From Thiobacillus sp. UBA6205 (GTDB lineage Bacteria; Pseudomonadota; Gammaproteobacteria; Burkholderiales; Thiobacillaceae), in the NCBI GenBank assembly GCA_002421825.1, contig DISR01000059.1, forward strand, positions 1 through 64,000: a DNA stretch of 64,000 nucleotides. Direction: 5' to 3'. Positions 1 through 11,886 of the stretch are shown one piece after another. Each line of letters opens with the position of its first letter. Position 1 is the first letter of the stretch. Made by a program: the position numbers and the translations under genes. A model generated the notes under the pieces. That model ran no database searches. It had not been told where the DNA came from and saw only the letters and a list, made by a program, of their open reading frames with translations.

Positions 1-132
1 AACTCCAAAAATTTTTGCAGGGTGTGTGAGGCGGGGCGGGAGCGGTTTTAGGCGGCCTGCCCGAATTGAGTGAGAATTATAGCGTGCGCGCCGTGTTACG
101 GCAACGTGAACGCGCAGCTTTCCGGACGGAAA
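1..132. other. Intergenic leader at window edge
   Basis: I see no gene, tRNA or clear terminator in this stretch. It lies downstream of the minus-strand glutaredoxin gene and is cut by the window edge, so it may include control sequence of a gene outside the window. Confidence 0.4.
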
Positions 133-387
133 TCAGGGAATCAGGTGGTCCAGCCCGCCATCCATGTGCAGTTCCGTGAGCTCGATGAAGCCGCCGATGC
201 ACTTGCCGTCGACCACAATCTGCGGCACGGTGCGCGCACCACTGGTCACCACCGAGAATTCCCGCAAGGCATTGCGGTCGAGATCGATGCGCACCTCGTC
301 GTAGCCGATGCCGCGCTTGTCGAGGAAGGCCTTGGCCTTGACGCAGATGGGGCAGGTGCCGGTGCTGTAAACCTTGACTTTGTTCAT
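133..387 (-). CDS. grxC: Glutaredoxin 3 (GrxC type)
   Basis: This 84-residue protein has the size of a monothiol/dithiol glutaredoxin that reduces protein or small-molecule disulfides with glutathione in the cytoplasm. Near the N-terminus it has CPIC, a variant of the CPYC active site with Ile for Tyr. The cis-Pro motif TVPQI and the GG motif of the glutathione site (CIGGF) follow. An upstream in-frame extension exists, but the ATG at 387 gives the family length. The gene starts 23 nt after dapB ends on the same strand, so it is probably the last gene of a bamE-dapB-grx unit. Confidence 0.88.
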   Translation of the reverse strand: MNKVKVYSTGTCPICVKAKAFLDKRGIGYDEVRIDLDRNALREFSVVTSGARTVPQIVVDGKCIGGFIELTELHMDGGLDHLIP

Positions 388-410
388 TGCAAAACCTTGT
401 TGCGAAAAAC

Positions 411-2380
<1,970 letters not shown>

Positions 2381-2423
2381 CTATCTACTCCAGGCAGAAG
2401 TCGCAAAAGCGGTATGATAACAG

Positions 2424-2694
2424 GGGACCTCTGAATGCGTCCTCCATGAGCCGCGTTGCAGCCAAATTTTGCTGTCTGGCGTGAAGCGGCGCGCAGGTCG
2501 TATCGGTCATACGAAACCAAGCGCCGCGACAAAGCCAGCAGCAAAATTTGGCGCAACCCTTCGGGCGCTGGTTTTGCGGGCGAACTGCCGCGTTGCGCTC
2601 CTCGGTTCGTATGTACAATACGACTTTCGTCGCGCGCCTTGCATTTCGCCCGCAAAACCAGCGCGCGGCCATGTGGGACGCATTCAGAGGTCCC
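2424..2694. repeat. 271-bp inverted-repeat element (copy A) between bamE and fur
   Basis: The element is bounded by perfect 19-bp inverted repeats (GGGACCTCTGAATGCGTCC at 2424-2442 and its reverse complement at 2676-2694). It carries no convincing gene. Internally it has a short near-palindrome (2496-2515) and a core at 2591-2638. The core and one terminus recur in a second element at 23658-23976 in the opposite orientation. The element fills the divergent bamE/fur promoter region. It has the look of a non-autonomous, MITE-like repeat, but no flanking target duplication was found. Confidence 0.8.
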
Positions 2695-2723
2695 TTGGTT
2701 TCAACCCCGATTCGGAGTCCTGC

Positions 2724-3155
2724 ATGAGCCACCCCGACGATCTCAAGAGCATCGGGCTCAAAGCCACCCTGCCCCGGCTGAAGATTCTCGATCTATTCGA
2801 ACACAGCAACAAGCGCCACATGACGGCGGAAGAAGTCTATTCGCTGCTCAAGGAAGAAGGCCATGACATCGGCCTCGCCACGGTCTACAGGGTGCTGACC
2901 CAGTTCGAGCAGGCCGGCCTGCTGATGCGCCATCACTTCGACAGCGACAAGGCCGTGTTCGAGCTCAATGAGGGCGAGCATCACGACCACCTGGTGTGCA
3001 TGCAGTGCGGCCGGGTGGAAGAGTTCTACGACGAGGAAATCGAGAAACGGCAAAAGAAAATCGCCGAAGCGCGCGGCTTCACCATCCACGACCATTCATT
3101 GCAGATCTACGTGAACTGCACCAAGAGGCCCTGCCCTTACCGGCCGAAGAAATAG
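2724..3155 (+). CDS. fur: Ferric uptake regulator Fur
   Basis: Fur is a cytoplasmic iron-responsive repressor that binds Fur boxes when loaded with Fe(II). The 143-residue protein has the N-terminal winged helix (GLKATLPRLKILDLF ... DIGLATVYRVLTQF) and the dimerisation domain with His-rich metal sites (EGEHHDHLVC). Two Cys pairs are present (CMQC and a C-terminal CTKRPC). A longer frame runs back through the repeat element, but the ATG at 2724 has a GGAG seven nt upstream and gives the family length. It is divergent from bamE, as in many betaproteobacteria. Confidence 0.97.
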   Translation: MSHPDDLKSIGLKATLPRLKILDLFEHSNKRHMTAEEVYSLLKEEGHDIGLATVYRVLTQFEQAGLLMRHHFDSDKAVFELNEGEHHDHLVCMQCGRVEEFYDEEIEKRQKKIAEARGFTIHDHSLQIYVNCTKRPCPYRPKK

Positions 3156-3168
3156 CGGGGAGCAGGGG

Positions 3169-5487
3169 CTAGGGGTTAGCCTCTGGGCCGCCCGCCCACG
3201 GCCGGACCTCGCAGGGACAGTAGCGCAGGCTGTTGGAGCCGGCCGCCGGGTCATAGTGCTCGCCGTCGATGAGCCGATTGGCGTCGCCCGCGCCGTCCGG
3301 ATATTGCCACCAGCCGTACTGGGCGCAGACCACCTCGGGCGCCAGATGCCGGTCGAGCCGGGCTTGGGCACGCATGGCGCCCAGGCGGGTGACCACCTCG
3401 ACCCAGTCGCCCGCCCGGATGCCGCGGGCGGCCGCCGTATCCGGGTGCAGCTCGACCAGGGGTTCCGGCATGCGCCGGCGCAGGGAGGGCTGGTGGCGCT
3501 GCTGGCTATGGCAATACTGCGGCCACTTGGCCGTGGTCAGGATGAGCGGATGGCGCGGGTCGGGCGCCTCGGCCGACGGCACGTAGGCCGGCAAGGGGTC
3601 GAGGCCGGCCTCGGCCAGGCGCGCGCTGTGAAACTCCAGCCGGCCGCTGGGGGTGGCGAAACCGGTCTGCCGGTATTTGCGGTATTGCGTTTCCAGCGCC
3701 AGGCCGACGCCGCCGGGGGCGCCGCGCAGGCGCGCCGGCGTGAGGCCGGCGGGGGCGAGCAACTCGGCCAGGGCGGCCTCGGCATCGCCGTTGCTGAACT
3801 GCCCGGCCAGGCCCAGACGCCTGGCCAGTTCGAACACGATCCAGGTGTCCGAACGGCTCTCTCCCAGGGGTGGGACGAAGGCCGGCCGCAACTGGACATG
3901 GGCCTCGGCCGCCGCGCCGACCTGAAAACCGGCCTGCAGCCCCTCGCGCTCCCAGGCGGTGCAGGCCGGCAACAGCAGGTCGGCGTGACGCGCGGTGGGC
4001 GTCTCCACCAGCTCGGTCAGCGCGAAGAAATCCAGCCGCGCCAGGGCGGCCTCGCTCAGCCGGGTGTTCGGCTTGGACAACAGGAAATTGCTGCCGAAGG
4101 AGATCAGGCCGCGCACCGGATAGGGCCGCTCTTCCACGATGGCGCGAAACAGGTCGCGGGTAGTGATCCAGCCCTTTTGCGGCGGCCCGTGCGGCCGCGC
4201 GTCCAGGCCCAGGGTTAGGCGACGCTCCTCCGGGCCGACCCAGCCGAAGCCCATGACATCGGCCACCGCCGGCCTGGCGAACCAGACGTTGCCGCCCGGC
4301 GCGTCCAGGCAGCCGGTAAGACCGTAGAGCGCGGCGATGCTGCGCCCGGTCTGGGTGGCATTGGCATGCTGGCAGGTGCCGGTCCAGGTGAAGAAGGACA
4401 AGGGCAGGCTGGCCTGGATCAGTGCCGCCGCCTCGGCCAGCTGCGCCGCGGGCACCCCGGTCACCGCCTCGACGCGGTCGGCGCTCCACGCCCCGCAGCG
4501 TTCGGCCAGCCGCTCGAACACCGGCCGGCAGGCCAGCGGCCCGCGCACGGTGGCCACGGTGTAGCGGCCGCGCAGGGCGAGCCGGGCTTCCGGTTCGGCA
4601 TTGGGCGGGCGCGCCGGGCACAGCCGCGGCGCGGCGGCCGCCTCGTCCCAGACCAGCGCGCAGCCTGGATCGCCGCCGGCCGCGAGGTCGGCGCCGGTCA
4701 GGGGCCGGCCATCCGCCTCGGCCACCAGGAAGGGGGCATCGGTCCAGCGCTGCAGGAATTCGCGGTCGTAATGCCCCGCCTCGATCAGGCACCGGGCCAA
4801 GCCCAGGGCCAGGGCGCCGTCGCTGCCCGGCCGCGGCCGCAGCCAGAGGTCGGCCTCGGCGGCAAGACCGGCCCGCCGGGGATCGACCACGATCAGCCGG
4901 GCGCCGCGCTTTCGGGCCCGCTGCACCGCGGTGGCCTGGGCCAGCCAGGAGGTGGCCGGATTGAAGCCCCAGAGCAGGATGCAGCCGGTGTGCTCGTAGT
5001 CCGGCATGCCGATGCCGGCGCCGAAGGTGTAGGCCGGGGCGTAGTCCTTGTGCCAGTTGCAGTTCTCGGTGGCGAACACCAGGTTGGGGCTGTGGCAGGC
5101 GTGGGCGAGGCGATGGATCCAGGCGAAGCTGTCCGCGACCGCCGTGCCGCTCGGGGTGGCGACGCCGAAGGCCAGGGCGCTCGGACCGTGGCGCTCGACG
5201 GCGGCGCGCACCTTGGCCGCCAGCCAGTCCAGCGCCTCGTCCCAGCTGATGCGCTGCCAGCCCGGATCGGCCTCGCCCTTGGGCCGGGTCCGACGCATGG
5301 GATAGAGGATGCGTTCGGGGGCATAGACCGCCTCCGGCGCGGCCTTGGCCTTGACGCACAGGGCCTGGCCGGTGGGATGGTCCGGGTCGGCCTCGACGCG
5401 GGTGAGCACGCCATCCTCGATCCGGCCGATGCAGCCGCAGCGGGAAATGCACAGGGCGCAATAGCCGCGGCGCAACTCGCTGGTCAT
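3169..5487 (-). CDS. Molybdopterin-dependent oxidoreductase, DMSO reductase superfamily
   Basis: This 772-residue protein has an N-terminal [4Fe-4S] motif C10-x2-C13-x3-C17-x26-C44, then molybdopterin oxidoreductase domains and a C-terminal dinucleotide-binding domain (PLILTTAKWPQYCHS ... NSLRYCPCE). Cys144, in ATENCNWHKDY, sits where formate dehydrogenases and NapA place their Mo/W ligand. There is no Tat signal, so the enzyme should be cytoplasmic. No partner subunit, membrane anchor or cofactor gene lies nearby, and the substrate cannot be assigned. The gene is visibly more GC-rich than its neighbours and is convergent with fur, which suggests acquisition. Confidence 0.85.
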   Translation of the reverse strand: MTSELRRGYCALCISRCGCIGRIEDGVLTRVEADPDHPTGQALCVKAKAAPEAVYAPERILYPMRRTRPKGEADPGWQRISWDEALDWLAAKVRAAVERHGPSALAFGVATPSGTAVADSFAWIHRLAHACHSPNLVFATENCNWHKDYAPAYTFGAGIGMPDYEHTGCILLWGFNPATSWLAQATAVQRARKRGARLIVVDPRRAGLAAEADLWLRPRPGSDGALALGLARCLIEAGHYDREFLQRWTDAPFLVAEADGRPLTGADLAAGGDPGCALVWDEAAAAPRLCPARPPNAEPEARLALRGRYTVATVRGPLACRPVFERLAERCGAWSADRVEAVTGVPAAQLAEAAALIQASLPLSFFTWTGTCQHANATQTGRSIAALYGLTGCLDAPGGNVWFARPAVADVMGFGWVGPEERRLTLGLDARPHGPPQKGWITTRDLFRAIVEERPYPVRGLISFGSNFLLSKPNTRLSEAALARLDFFALTELVETPTARHADLLLPACTAWEREGLQAGFQVGAAAEAHVQLRPAFVPPLGESRSDTWIVFELARRLGLAGQFSNGDAEAALAELLAPAGLTPARLRGAPGGVGLALETQYRKYRQTGFATPSGRLEFHSARLAEAGLDPLPAYVPSAEAPDPRHPLILTTAKWPQYCHSQQRHQPSLRRRMPEPLVELHPDTAAARGIRAGDWVEVVTRLGAMRAQARLDRHLAPEVVCAQYGWWQYPDGAGDANRLIDGEHYDPAAGSNSLRYCPCEVRPWAGGPEANP

Positions 5488-5560
5488 GGCGTGCGCCGTC
5501 CGGGGCGGCGTTGGAGAAGGCCGATCATAAAAATTAGAATTGAATGGCCATCCGCTCGAC

Positions 5561-7258
5561 CTAGCTCACGCGCCTCGCCGCTTGATTGCAACTGCTTTCG
5601 CCCGCGCCCGCCATTTCCAGCATTTCGCGCGCATGCCTGAGCGTGGTGTCGGTGATGTCCTGGCCGCCCAGCATGCGGGCAATTTCGCTTACCCGCTCTT
5701 CGGCGCTGAGCGGGGTCACCTGGCTGACGACCTTGTCGCCACCGGCAAACTTGCTGACGCGCAGGTGCCGACGGCCGCGCGAGGCGACCTGCGGCAAGTG
5801 GGTCACGACCAGCACCTGCCTGTTGCGCGCGGCCTGAGCCAAGCGCCGCCCGACGGCCTCCGCCACCGCGCCGCCGATGCCAACATCGACTTCGTCGAAG
5901 ATCAGCGTGGGCACTCCGGCCTGGCCTGACAAGGCGGTCTGGATGGCGAGGCTGATACGGGAAAGCTCACCCCCGGACGCCACCCTGTCGAGCGGCCCCG
6001 GCTGCAGCGTGGAATGGCTGGTCACGAGGAACGCGACCTCTTCCAGGCCGTGCGAATGCGGCTCGCAGGCGGCGAGCCTGACTTCGAAACGGCCATCGGC
6101 CAGGGACAGCTCGGCCATGGAGTGCGTGACAGAGCTGCCAAGCGCCTTTGCGGCCTGCCGGCGTCTGGCCGACAATTTTCTCGCACAGGCCAGGTAAGCC
6201 GTTTCGGCCTGCGCGACATCCGCCTCCAGGGCTTCGATATCGTCTTCGCCTGCCAGCAGCCCCAGCCGGCCGAGCCATTCTTCATGGCGCGCCAGCAATT
6301 CGGCGGCATTGAGCCTGTGCTTGCGCAACACGCGATGGACTTCGGCCATGCGGCGATCGAGTTCCGCGAGTTTCACGGGGTCGAGGCTCAGACGATCGGC
6401 ATAACGCCGAATGCCGTGGCGCGCTTCCTCCAGATTGCTGCGCGCAGCATCCAGCAAGGCCTTCTCTTCGGCGAGACTGACATCCTTTTGCAGCATGTCA
6501 TGCAGCAGCGCGTCCATGCGGCTCAGACGGCGCAGCAAGCCGTCTTCCTCATCCTCCAGTCCTGCCAGCAGCTGCGCGCCTGTCTCGATCAGGCTGGACA
6601 TGTGGGCCTGGCGCCCGTGCTCGGCCTGCATCTCGTCCCAGCCGCGCAGGTCGTCTAACAGCGGCATGACCTCAGCCACCGCGGCTTCCAGCCCTTCCTT
6701 TTCCAGCAGCCTGGAGCCCGCATCCTCGCGTGCCGTCTTCAGGCGTTTCTTCGCTTCCTGCAAGAGCGCCCAGGTTTCGGCAACCTCCGCGGCTTCGGTC
6801 CGCGCGCCGGCGAATTCGTCCAGCAGTTCGCGCTGCGCCGAACTCTTGAGCAGGACATGGTGGGCATGCTGCCCGTGGATATCGACCAACTGCTCGCCCA
6901 GTTCCCGCAACTGCGCGAGCGTCACCGGCGTGCCGTTAACAAAGGCGCGGCTGCGGCCTTCGACCTCCACCGTGCGGCGCAGCAGGCAGCCATCTTCCGC
7001 ATCGAGGCCATTGTCATTCAGCCATGCCCGGACACCCGGCAGGTTCGCAAGTTCGAATTCGGCGCTGATTTCCGCCCGCTTGCTGCCGTTTCGCACCACG
7101 CCGGACTCGGCGCGATCGCCCAGCACCAGGGACAGCGCATCGACCAGGATGGATTTGCCGGCGCCTGTCTCGCCGGTCAGCACGGTCATGCCGGGCGCGA
7201 AATCCAGGTCCAGCGATTCGACCAGCACAAAATCGCGGATGGACAGCGCCCTTAGCAT
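5561..7258 (-). CDS. recN: DNA repair protein RecN
   Basis: RecN is an SMC-like ATPase that acts in double-strand break repair. The 565-residue protein has the N-terminal Walker A GETGAGKS at about residue 30, a long helical coiled-coil middle, and the C-terminal ABC signature with Walker B (LDRVASGGELSRISLAIQ ... TLIFDEVDVGIGG). The frame continues upstream, but the ATG at 7258 overlaps the nadK stop (TGATG), so the two genes are probably translationally coupled. Confidence 0.96.
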   Translation of the reverse strand: MLRALSIRDFVLVESLDLDFAPGMTVLTGETGAGKSILVDALSLVLGDRAESGVVRNGSKRAEISAEFELANLPGVRAWLNDNGLDAEDGCLLRRTVEVEGRSRAFVNGTPVTLAQLRELGEQLVDIHGQHAHHVLLKSSAQRELLDEFAGARTEAAEVAETWALLQEAKKRLKTAREDAGSRLLEKEGLEAAVAEVMPLLDDLRGWDEMQAEHGRQAHMSSLIETGAQLLAGLEDEEDGLLRRLSRMDALLHDMLQKDVSLAEEKALLDAARSNLEEARHGIRRYADRLSLDPVKLAELDRRMAEVHRVLRKHRLNAAELLARHEEWLGRLGLLAGEDDIEALEADVAQAETAYLACARKLSARRRQAAKALGSSVTHSMAELSLADGRFEVRLAACEPHSHGLEEVAFLVTSHSTLQPGPLDRVASGGELSRISLAIQTALSGQAGVPTLIFDEVDVGIGGAVAEAVGRRLAQAARNRQVLVVTHLPQVASRGRRHLRVSKFAGGDKVVSQVTPLSAEERVSEIARMLGGQDITDTTLRHAREMLEMAGAGESSCNQAARRVS

Positions 7259-8130
7259 CAGATCTGCTTGCCCCAGTGCAGTTTCTGGCGCAGGGTATCG
7301 TAGTAGCTGTAGTGCTTGGGGTGCAGCAGGGTGACGTTGTAGGGCACGCGGCAAATGCTGACCTTGTCGCCCTTTTGCAGGTCGAAATGGTTCTGGCCGT
7401 CCAAGTGCACGCGCGCATCGTCGGCATGGTGGATGATGATGTCCACGCGCGACTGGCTGCTGACCACGATCGGCCTGGCAGACAGCGTATGCGGGCAGAT
7501 CGGCACCAGCGCGAAAGCTTCCATGGTCGGATACAGGATCGGCCCACCGGCGGAAAGCGCATAGGCCGTGGAGCCGGTCGGGGTAGCGACCACCAGCCCG
7601 TCCGAGCGTTGAGTGTAGACGAATTCATTGTCGATGACGACCTCGAATTCGATCAGGCGGCCGGTACCCGCCTTGCTTACCACTACGTCGTTGAAGGCCG
7701 ACCCCTCGTCATGGCTGCCGTCGCCGCGTTCGAGCGAAGCAGTCAGGAGGACGCGTTCCTCGGCGTCGTATTCGCCGGCCAGCATGCGCGCGAGTTCCGC
7801 TTCCATGTTGCCCACGGTAATGTCGGTCAGGAATCCCAGGCGGCCCTGGTTGACGCCGATCAGCGGCACAGGATAAGGCGCCAGCGCGCGCGCGATGGAC
7901 AGCATGGTGCCGTCTCCGCCGAGCACGATGACCACCTCAGCCACCGCGGGCAATTCGGTCAGGTTGGCCTGCTGGTAGCGCGGCTGGTCAAGCGCCTTGG
8001 CCGTCTGCCGGGCAAGAATGACCTCATAGCCGTGCCCGGAAAGAAAGTCGGCCAGGCGCTCGACCGATTCGGCCAAGGCCAGATTGTCGTATTTGCCCAC
8101 CAGGGCGACTTTTTTGAAAGATTGCGACAT
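7258..8130 (-). CDS. nadK: NAD kinase
   Basis: NadK phosphorylates NAD to NADP in the cytoplasm. The 290-residue sequence has the catalytic GGDGT motif ([15 protein letters not shown]), the NQGRLGFL segment and the glycine-rich [16 protein letters not shown] motif. Its length fits the family. It is upstream of, and overlaps, recN, a pairing common in proteobacteria. It is divergent from hrcA across a 68-bp gap. Confidence 0.96.
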   Translation of the reverse strand: MSQSFKKVALVGKYDNLALAESVERLADFLSGHGYEVILARQTAKALDQPRYQQANLTELPAVAEVVIVLGGDGTMLSIARALAPYPVPLIGVNQGRLGFLTDITVGNMEAELARMLAGEYDAEERVLLTASLERGDGSHDEGSAFNDVVVSKAGTGRLIEFEVVIDNEFVYTQRSDGLVVATPTGSTAYALSAGGPILYPTMEAFALVPICPHTLSARPIVVSSQSRVDIIIHHADDARVHLDGQNHFDLQKGDKVSICRVPYNVTLLHPKHYSYYDTLRQKLHWGKQI

Positions 8131-8198
8131 GTCCCCATTATACGGTTGTAAAATCGATTCGAACCCCTACTCGAGTACTGCCACGACTTTCCGCTGAC

Positions 8199-9215
8199 AT
8201 GCTGACCGAGCGAGCGCGCATCCTGCTGAAGACCCTGATCGAACGCCACATCACCGAAGGCGAGCCGGTGGGTTCGCGCACGCTGGCACGCCATGCGGGC
8301 CTGGATCTTTCGCCGGCGAGCATCCGCAATATCGTGGCCGACCTCGAAGACATGGGTTTCGTCACCAGCCCGCATACTTCGGCCGGGCGCGTGCCCACGC
8401 CGCGCGGCTACCGCTTCTTCGTCGACACCCTGCTGACCGTGCGTCCGCTTGAACAGGGCGCACTGGGCGAGATGCAGCGCCAGCTCGCGCCGGACGATCC
8501 GCAAAAACTGCTGTCCACGGCCTCCAACATGCTGTCCGAGCTGACCCGTTTCGCCGGCCTGGTCATGATTCCGCGACGCAATCCCGCCTGCCGCCAGATC
8601 GAGTTCCTCAGCCTGTCGGAAAAACGCGTGCTGCTGATCATCGTCACCCAGGAAGGCGAAGTGGAAAATCGCGTCATCCTGACCGACCAGACTTACAGCC
8701 AATCGCAGCTCACCGAGTCGGCCAACTACTTCAACCGCCATTTCGCGGGCCGCACCTTCGACGAAATGCGCGCCAGCCTCAAGGCCGAACTCGGACGCAT
8801 GCGCGACGACATACAGACCCTGATGACCGCGGCGGTCAATGCCGGCTCTGAAGCCCTTGAAGGCCAGCGTGAGGCGGTCGTGGTGTCCGGAAGCCGCAAA
8901 CTGCTCGACATACAGGATCTTTCCGCCAACATGCAGAACCTGCGCCGCCTGTTCGACGCCTTCGAGCAGAAGACCACGCTGCTGCAGTTGCTGGAACAAT
9001 CGCGCGCAGCCCAGGGCGTGCAGATTTTCATCGGCGGCGAATCCGATACCCTGCCGCTGGACGAATGCAGCCTGGTCACCGCACCCTACGAGGTCGACGG
9101 CCAGGTGGTCGGCACGCTCGGCGTGGTCGGCCCCACCCGCATGGCCTACGAACGCGTGATCCCCATCGTCGATGTCACCGCGCGCCTGTTGTCCAACGCC
9201 CTCTCCTATCATTAA
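8199..9215 (+). CDS. hrcA: Heat-inducible transcription repressor HrcA
   Basis: HrcA represses chaperone operons by binding CIRCE elements. The 338-residue protein has the N-terminal winged helix ([26 protein letters not shown]) and the family segment [18 protein letters not shown]. The C-terminal GAF-like region ends with [15 protein letters not shown]. No CIRCE inverted repeat was seen in the 68-bp nadK/hrcA gap, so autoregulation through that site is not supported here. Confidence 0.96.
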   Translation: MLTERARILLKTLIERHITEGEPVGSRTLARHAGLDLSPASIRNIVADLEDMGFVTSPHTSAGRVPTPRGYRFFVDTLLTVRPLEQGALGEMQRQLAPDDPQKLLSTASNMLSELTRFAGLVMIPRRNPACRQIEFLSLSEKRVLLIIVTQEGEVENRVILTDQTYSQSQLTESANYFNRHFAGRTFDEMRASLKAELGRMRDDIQTLMTAAVNAGSEALEGQREAVVVSGSRKLLDIQDLSANMQNLRRLFDAFEQKTTLLQLLEQSRAAQGVQIFIGGESDTLPLDECSLVTAPYEVDGQVVGTLGVVGPTRMAYERVIPIVDVTARLLSNALSYH

Positions 9216-9379
9216 ATCAAGAAATCAAATAGCCGCCGAGGGCACAAAAAATATCGGGCAAACCCTGCCCAGATGCGCCAGGAGCCTGCCCGGCAGGATT
9301 CAACGCAGTTTCGGAATCTTTTGCCAGCGTGCCGTGAGCTCCGCGCCCTTCCCGGCTTGAAGTGAGGTATCAAGGACTG

Positions 9380-10483
9380 ATGCGATATTTGGAAGAACCC
9401 GACTACCGCCACGGCACGCTCGCCAAACCCGGCGTGCTGATGATCAACCTGGGCACGCCGGACGCGCCCACCGCGCCGGCACTGCGGCGCTATCTCAAGG
9501 AATTCCTCTCCGATCCGCGCGTGGTGGAGATCCCGCGCCCGATCTGGTGGCTGATCCTCAACGGCATCATCCTCAACACCCGTCCGAAGAAATCCGCCGC
9601 CAAGTACGCCGCCATCTGGATGAAGGAAGGCTCGCCGCTGAGGGTGCACACGGAAAGGCAGGCCAAGCTTTTGCGCGGCTGGCTGGGCGAGAAAACGGGG
9701 CAGAACGTCCCGCTCGAATACGCCATGCGCTATGGCACGCCTTCGATCGTGGAAGGGCTCGACAAGCTGAAAGCCGCCGGCTGCGACCGCATCCTGCTCC
9801 TGCCCATGTACCCGCAGTACGCCGCCTCCACCACCGCCACCGCCAACGATGCCGCTTTCGAATATCTGCAGAAAACCCGCAATGCGCCGGCCGTGCGCAC
9901 CGTGCGCCACTATCACGACGACCCCGGCTACATTCGCGCACTGGCCGTGAACGTGCGCGAATACTGGCAGCGCAACGGACGCCCCGACGTGCTGCTGATG
10001 AGCTTCCATGGCCTGCCGCGCTACACTTTGGACAAGGGCGACCCCTATCACTGCGAATGCCAGAAGACCGGGCGCCTGCTGGCTGAGGCATTGGGCCTTG
10101 CCGAAAACCAGTACCGCATCACTTTTCAGTCACGCTTCGGCAAGGCCGAATGGCTGCAGCCCTACACCGACAAGACCTTGCACGAACTCGCGCAGCAGGG
10201 CGTGCAAAACGTCCAGGCCATCTGCCCCGGCTTCACTGCCGACTGCCTGGAAACCCTGGAAGAAATCGCCATGGAAGGCAAGGAAACTTTCCTCAGCGCC
10301 GGCGGCAAAACCTACAGTTACATTCCAGCTCTCAACGAATCCCCGCTCTGGATCGACGCCCTGGGCAGCATCACGCTGGCCAACCTGGGCGGCTGGATCG
10401 CGGCGGACACGGATTTTTCAGCGCAAAAACTCGAACTCGAAGCCTCCGCACGCCGCGCCCTGCAAATGGGCGCAAAGGCTTAA
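9380..10483 (+). CDS. hemH: Ferrochelatase
   Basis: HemH inserts Fe(II) into protoporphyrin IX, the last step of protoheme synthesis. The protein has the N-terminal [13 protein letters not shown] motif, the active-site SFHGLP segment (catalytic His) and the C-terminal [14 protein letters not shown] signature with the conserved Glu. An in-frame GTG lies at 9362. The ATG at 9380 has AAGGA just upstream and is preferred, giving 367 residues. Heme supply fits the c-type heme proteins elsewhere in the window. Confidence 0.96.
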   Translation: MRYLEEPDYRHGTLAKPGVLMINLGTPDAPTAPALRRYLKEFLSDPRVVEIPRPIWWLILNGIILNTRPKKSAAKYAAIWMKEGSPLRVHTERQAKLLRGWLGEKTGQNVPLEYAMRYGTPSIVEGLDKLKAAGCDRILLLPMYPQYAASTTATANDAAFEYLQKTRNAPAVRTVRHYHDDPGYIRALAVNVREYWQRNGRPDVLLMSFHGLPRYTLDKGDPYHCECQKTGRLLAEALGLAENQYRITFQSRFGKAEWLQPYTDKTLHELAQQGVQNVQAICPGFTADCLETLEEIAMEGKETFLSAGGKTYSYIPALNESPLWIDALGSITLANLGGWIAADTDFSAQKLELEASARRALQMGAKA

Positions 10484-10567
10484 TTTTTCTGGGACTTAAC
10501 ACGACTTCGGTATCCGAATACCCGAAGAATATAAGTGTTTGCTGTTGGACATTCTGAAATTACCAAT

Positions 10568-11886
10568 CAGTAGTGTCCCAACGTCACAGCACCGGGCTCA
10601 TGTAACAGGTTGAAGGATAGAGGAAATTCCGTGTTCCAGTCTGGTCTCGATTTGAATCGCGCCCGTAGCATTTCGGGGTTATTTTCCCGGACTGCGAGGA
10701 CTGTCGATGAACACGGGCAAACTCGTCTTTGCGCAGGTGATGTCGCACCTGCCATTGACCACCTTTCGACGCTGTGTCGCGCGTTATCACGGCGAGCACA
10801 AGGTCAAGCAGTTTTCCTGCCTCGACCAGTACCTGTGCATGGCCTTCGCCCAATTGACCTACCGGGAGAGCCTGCGCGACATCGAAGCCTGCCTGAGAAG
10901 CCAGGCGGCCAAGCTCTACCACATGGGCTTTCGCAGCACGGTGGCAAGGAATACGCTGGCGAATGCCAACGCGGTCAGGGACTGGCGCATTCATGCCGAT
11001 TTCGCCCAGAGCCTGATCGGCATCGCCCGCAGGCTTTATGCCAAGGATTCCTTTGGCGTCGATCTGGCCAATACCGTCTATGCACTGGATGCCACGACCA
11101 TCGATCTGTGCCTGTCGGTATTTCCGTGGGCACCGTTTCGCAGCACCAAGGCTGCCGTCAGGATGCATACGCTGCTCGATCTCAGAGGCAATATTCCGAG
11201 CTTCATCCACATCAGCGACGGCAAGTGGCACGAGGTCAACATCTTCGACATGCTGGTGCCGGAGCCCGGCGCCTTCTATGTCATGGATCGGGGTTACATC
11301 GACTTCGATCAATTGCACCGCCTGCATCAGGCGGGCAGTTTCTTCGTCATCCGCGCCAAATCGAATCTGCGTTTCAAGCGCCGTTACTCCCTGGAGTCGG
11401 ATCGGGCCAATGGCCTCATCTGCGACCAGATCGGAACGCTGACAGGCTTCTATTCGACCAAGGGCTACCCGGCCCCGCTGCGCCGGATTCGCATCAAGGA
11501 CGATACGGACAAGACGCTGGTGTTCCTGACCAACAACACCGAGTTGCCGGCACGAACCATTGCCGATCTTTATCGCTGCCGCTGGCAGGTCGAGTTGTTC
11601 TTCAAGTGGATCAAGCAGCATCTACGTATCAAAGCCTTCTTCGGCACTTCGGAGAACGCGGTCAAGTCGCAAATCTGGATTGCGGTCTCGGTCTATGTGC
11701 TGGTCGCCATCGTCAAAAAGCGGCTGAACCTCTCCGCTTCGCTCTACGAAATCCTACAAATCCTGAGCCTCACCATGTTCGAGAGAATCCCAATGGATCA
11801 ATTACTTGCCCGTATCCCAACCGCCCCGGATCAGCCGCTTGACGCTAACCAGTTGATCTTGTTCGATTAACGTTGGGACACTACTG
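10568..11886 (+). mobile_element. IS4-family insertion sequence, intact, 1319 bp
   Basis: The ends are perfect 17-bp inverted repeats (CAGTAGTGTCCCAACGT at 10568-10584; its complement at 11870-11886). They are flanked by a 9-bp direct repeat ATTACCAAT at 10559-10567 and 11887-11895, a likely target-site duplication. One full-length transposase fills the interior. Intact repeats and an unbroken gene suggest a recent insertion. It lies between hemH and the sulfide dehydrogenase cytochrome gene. Confidence 0.93.
10707..11870 (+). CDS. IS4-family DDE transposase
   Basis: The 387-residue protein catalyses transposition of the surrounding element. Its RNase-H-like DDE core shows LDATTIDLC (first Asp), VMDRGYIDF (second Asp) and YRCRWQVELFFKWIKQH, the Y-x2-R-x3-E-x6-K signature with the catalytic Glu. 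The N-terminal part (FRRCVARYHGEHKVKQFSC) looks like the DUF4372 domain common in this group. The stop codon reaches the right inverted repeat. Confidence 0.95.
   Translation: MNTGKLVFAQVMSHLPLTTFRRCVARYHGEHKVKQFSCLDQYLCMAFAQLTYRESLRDIEACLRSQAAKLYHMGFRSTVARNTLANANAVRDWRIHADFAQSLIGIARRLYAKDSFGVDLANTVYALDATTIDLCLSVFPWAPFRSTKAAVRMHTLLDLRGNIPSFIHISDGKWHEVNIFDMLVPEPGAFYVMDRGYIDFDQLHRLHQAGSFFVIRAKSNLRFKRRYSLESDRANGLICDQIGTLTGFYSTKGYPAPLRRIRIKDDTDKTLVFLTNNTELPARTIADLYRCRWQVELFFKWIKQHLRIKAFFGTSENAVKSQIWIAVSVYVLVAIVKKRLNLSASLYEILQILSLTMFERIPMDQLLARIPTAPDQPLDANQLILFD

Noticed and set aside
2469..2723. N-terminal extension of Fur through the repeat element
   Set aside because: Fur has its normal start at 2724 with a ribosome-binding site; the upstream frame is repeat sequence.
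8131..8198. Possible CIRCE operator before hrcA
   Set aside because: Only a loose GAGTACT-like piece is present; the TTAGCACTC/GAGTGCTAA inverted repeat is absent.
10584..11621. Long minus-strand open frame inside the insertion sequence
   Set aside because: It is antisense to the transposase, starts in the IS end and shows no known domain; high GC gives such frames.
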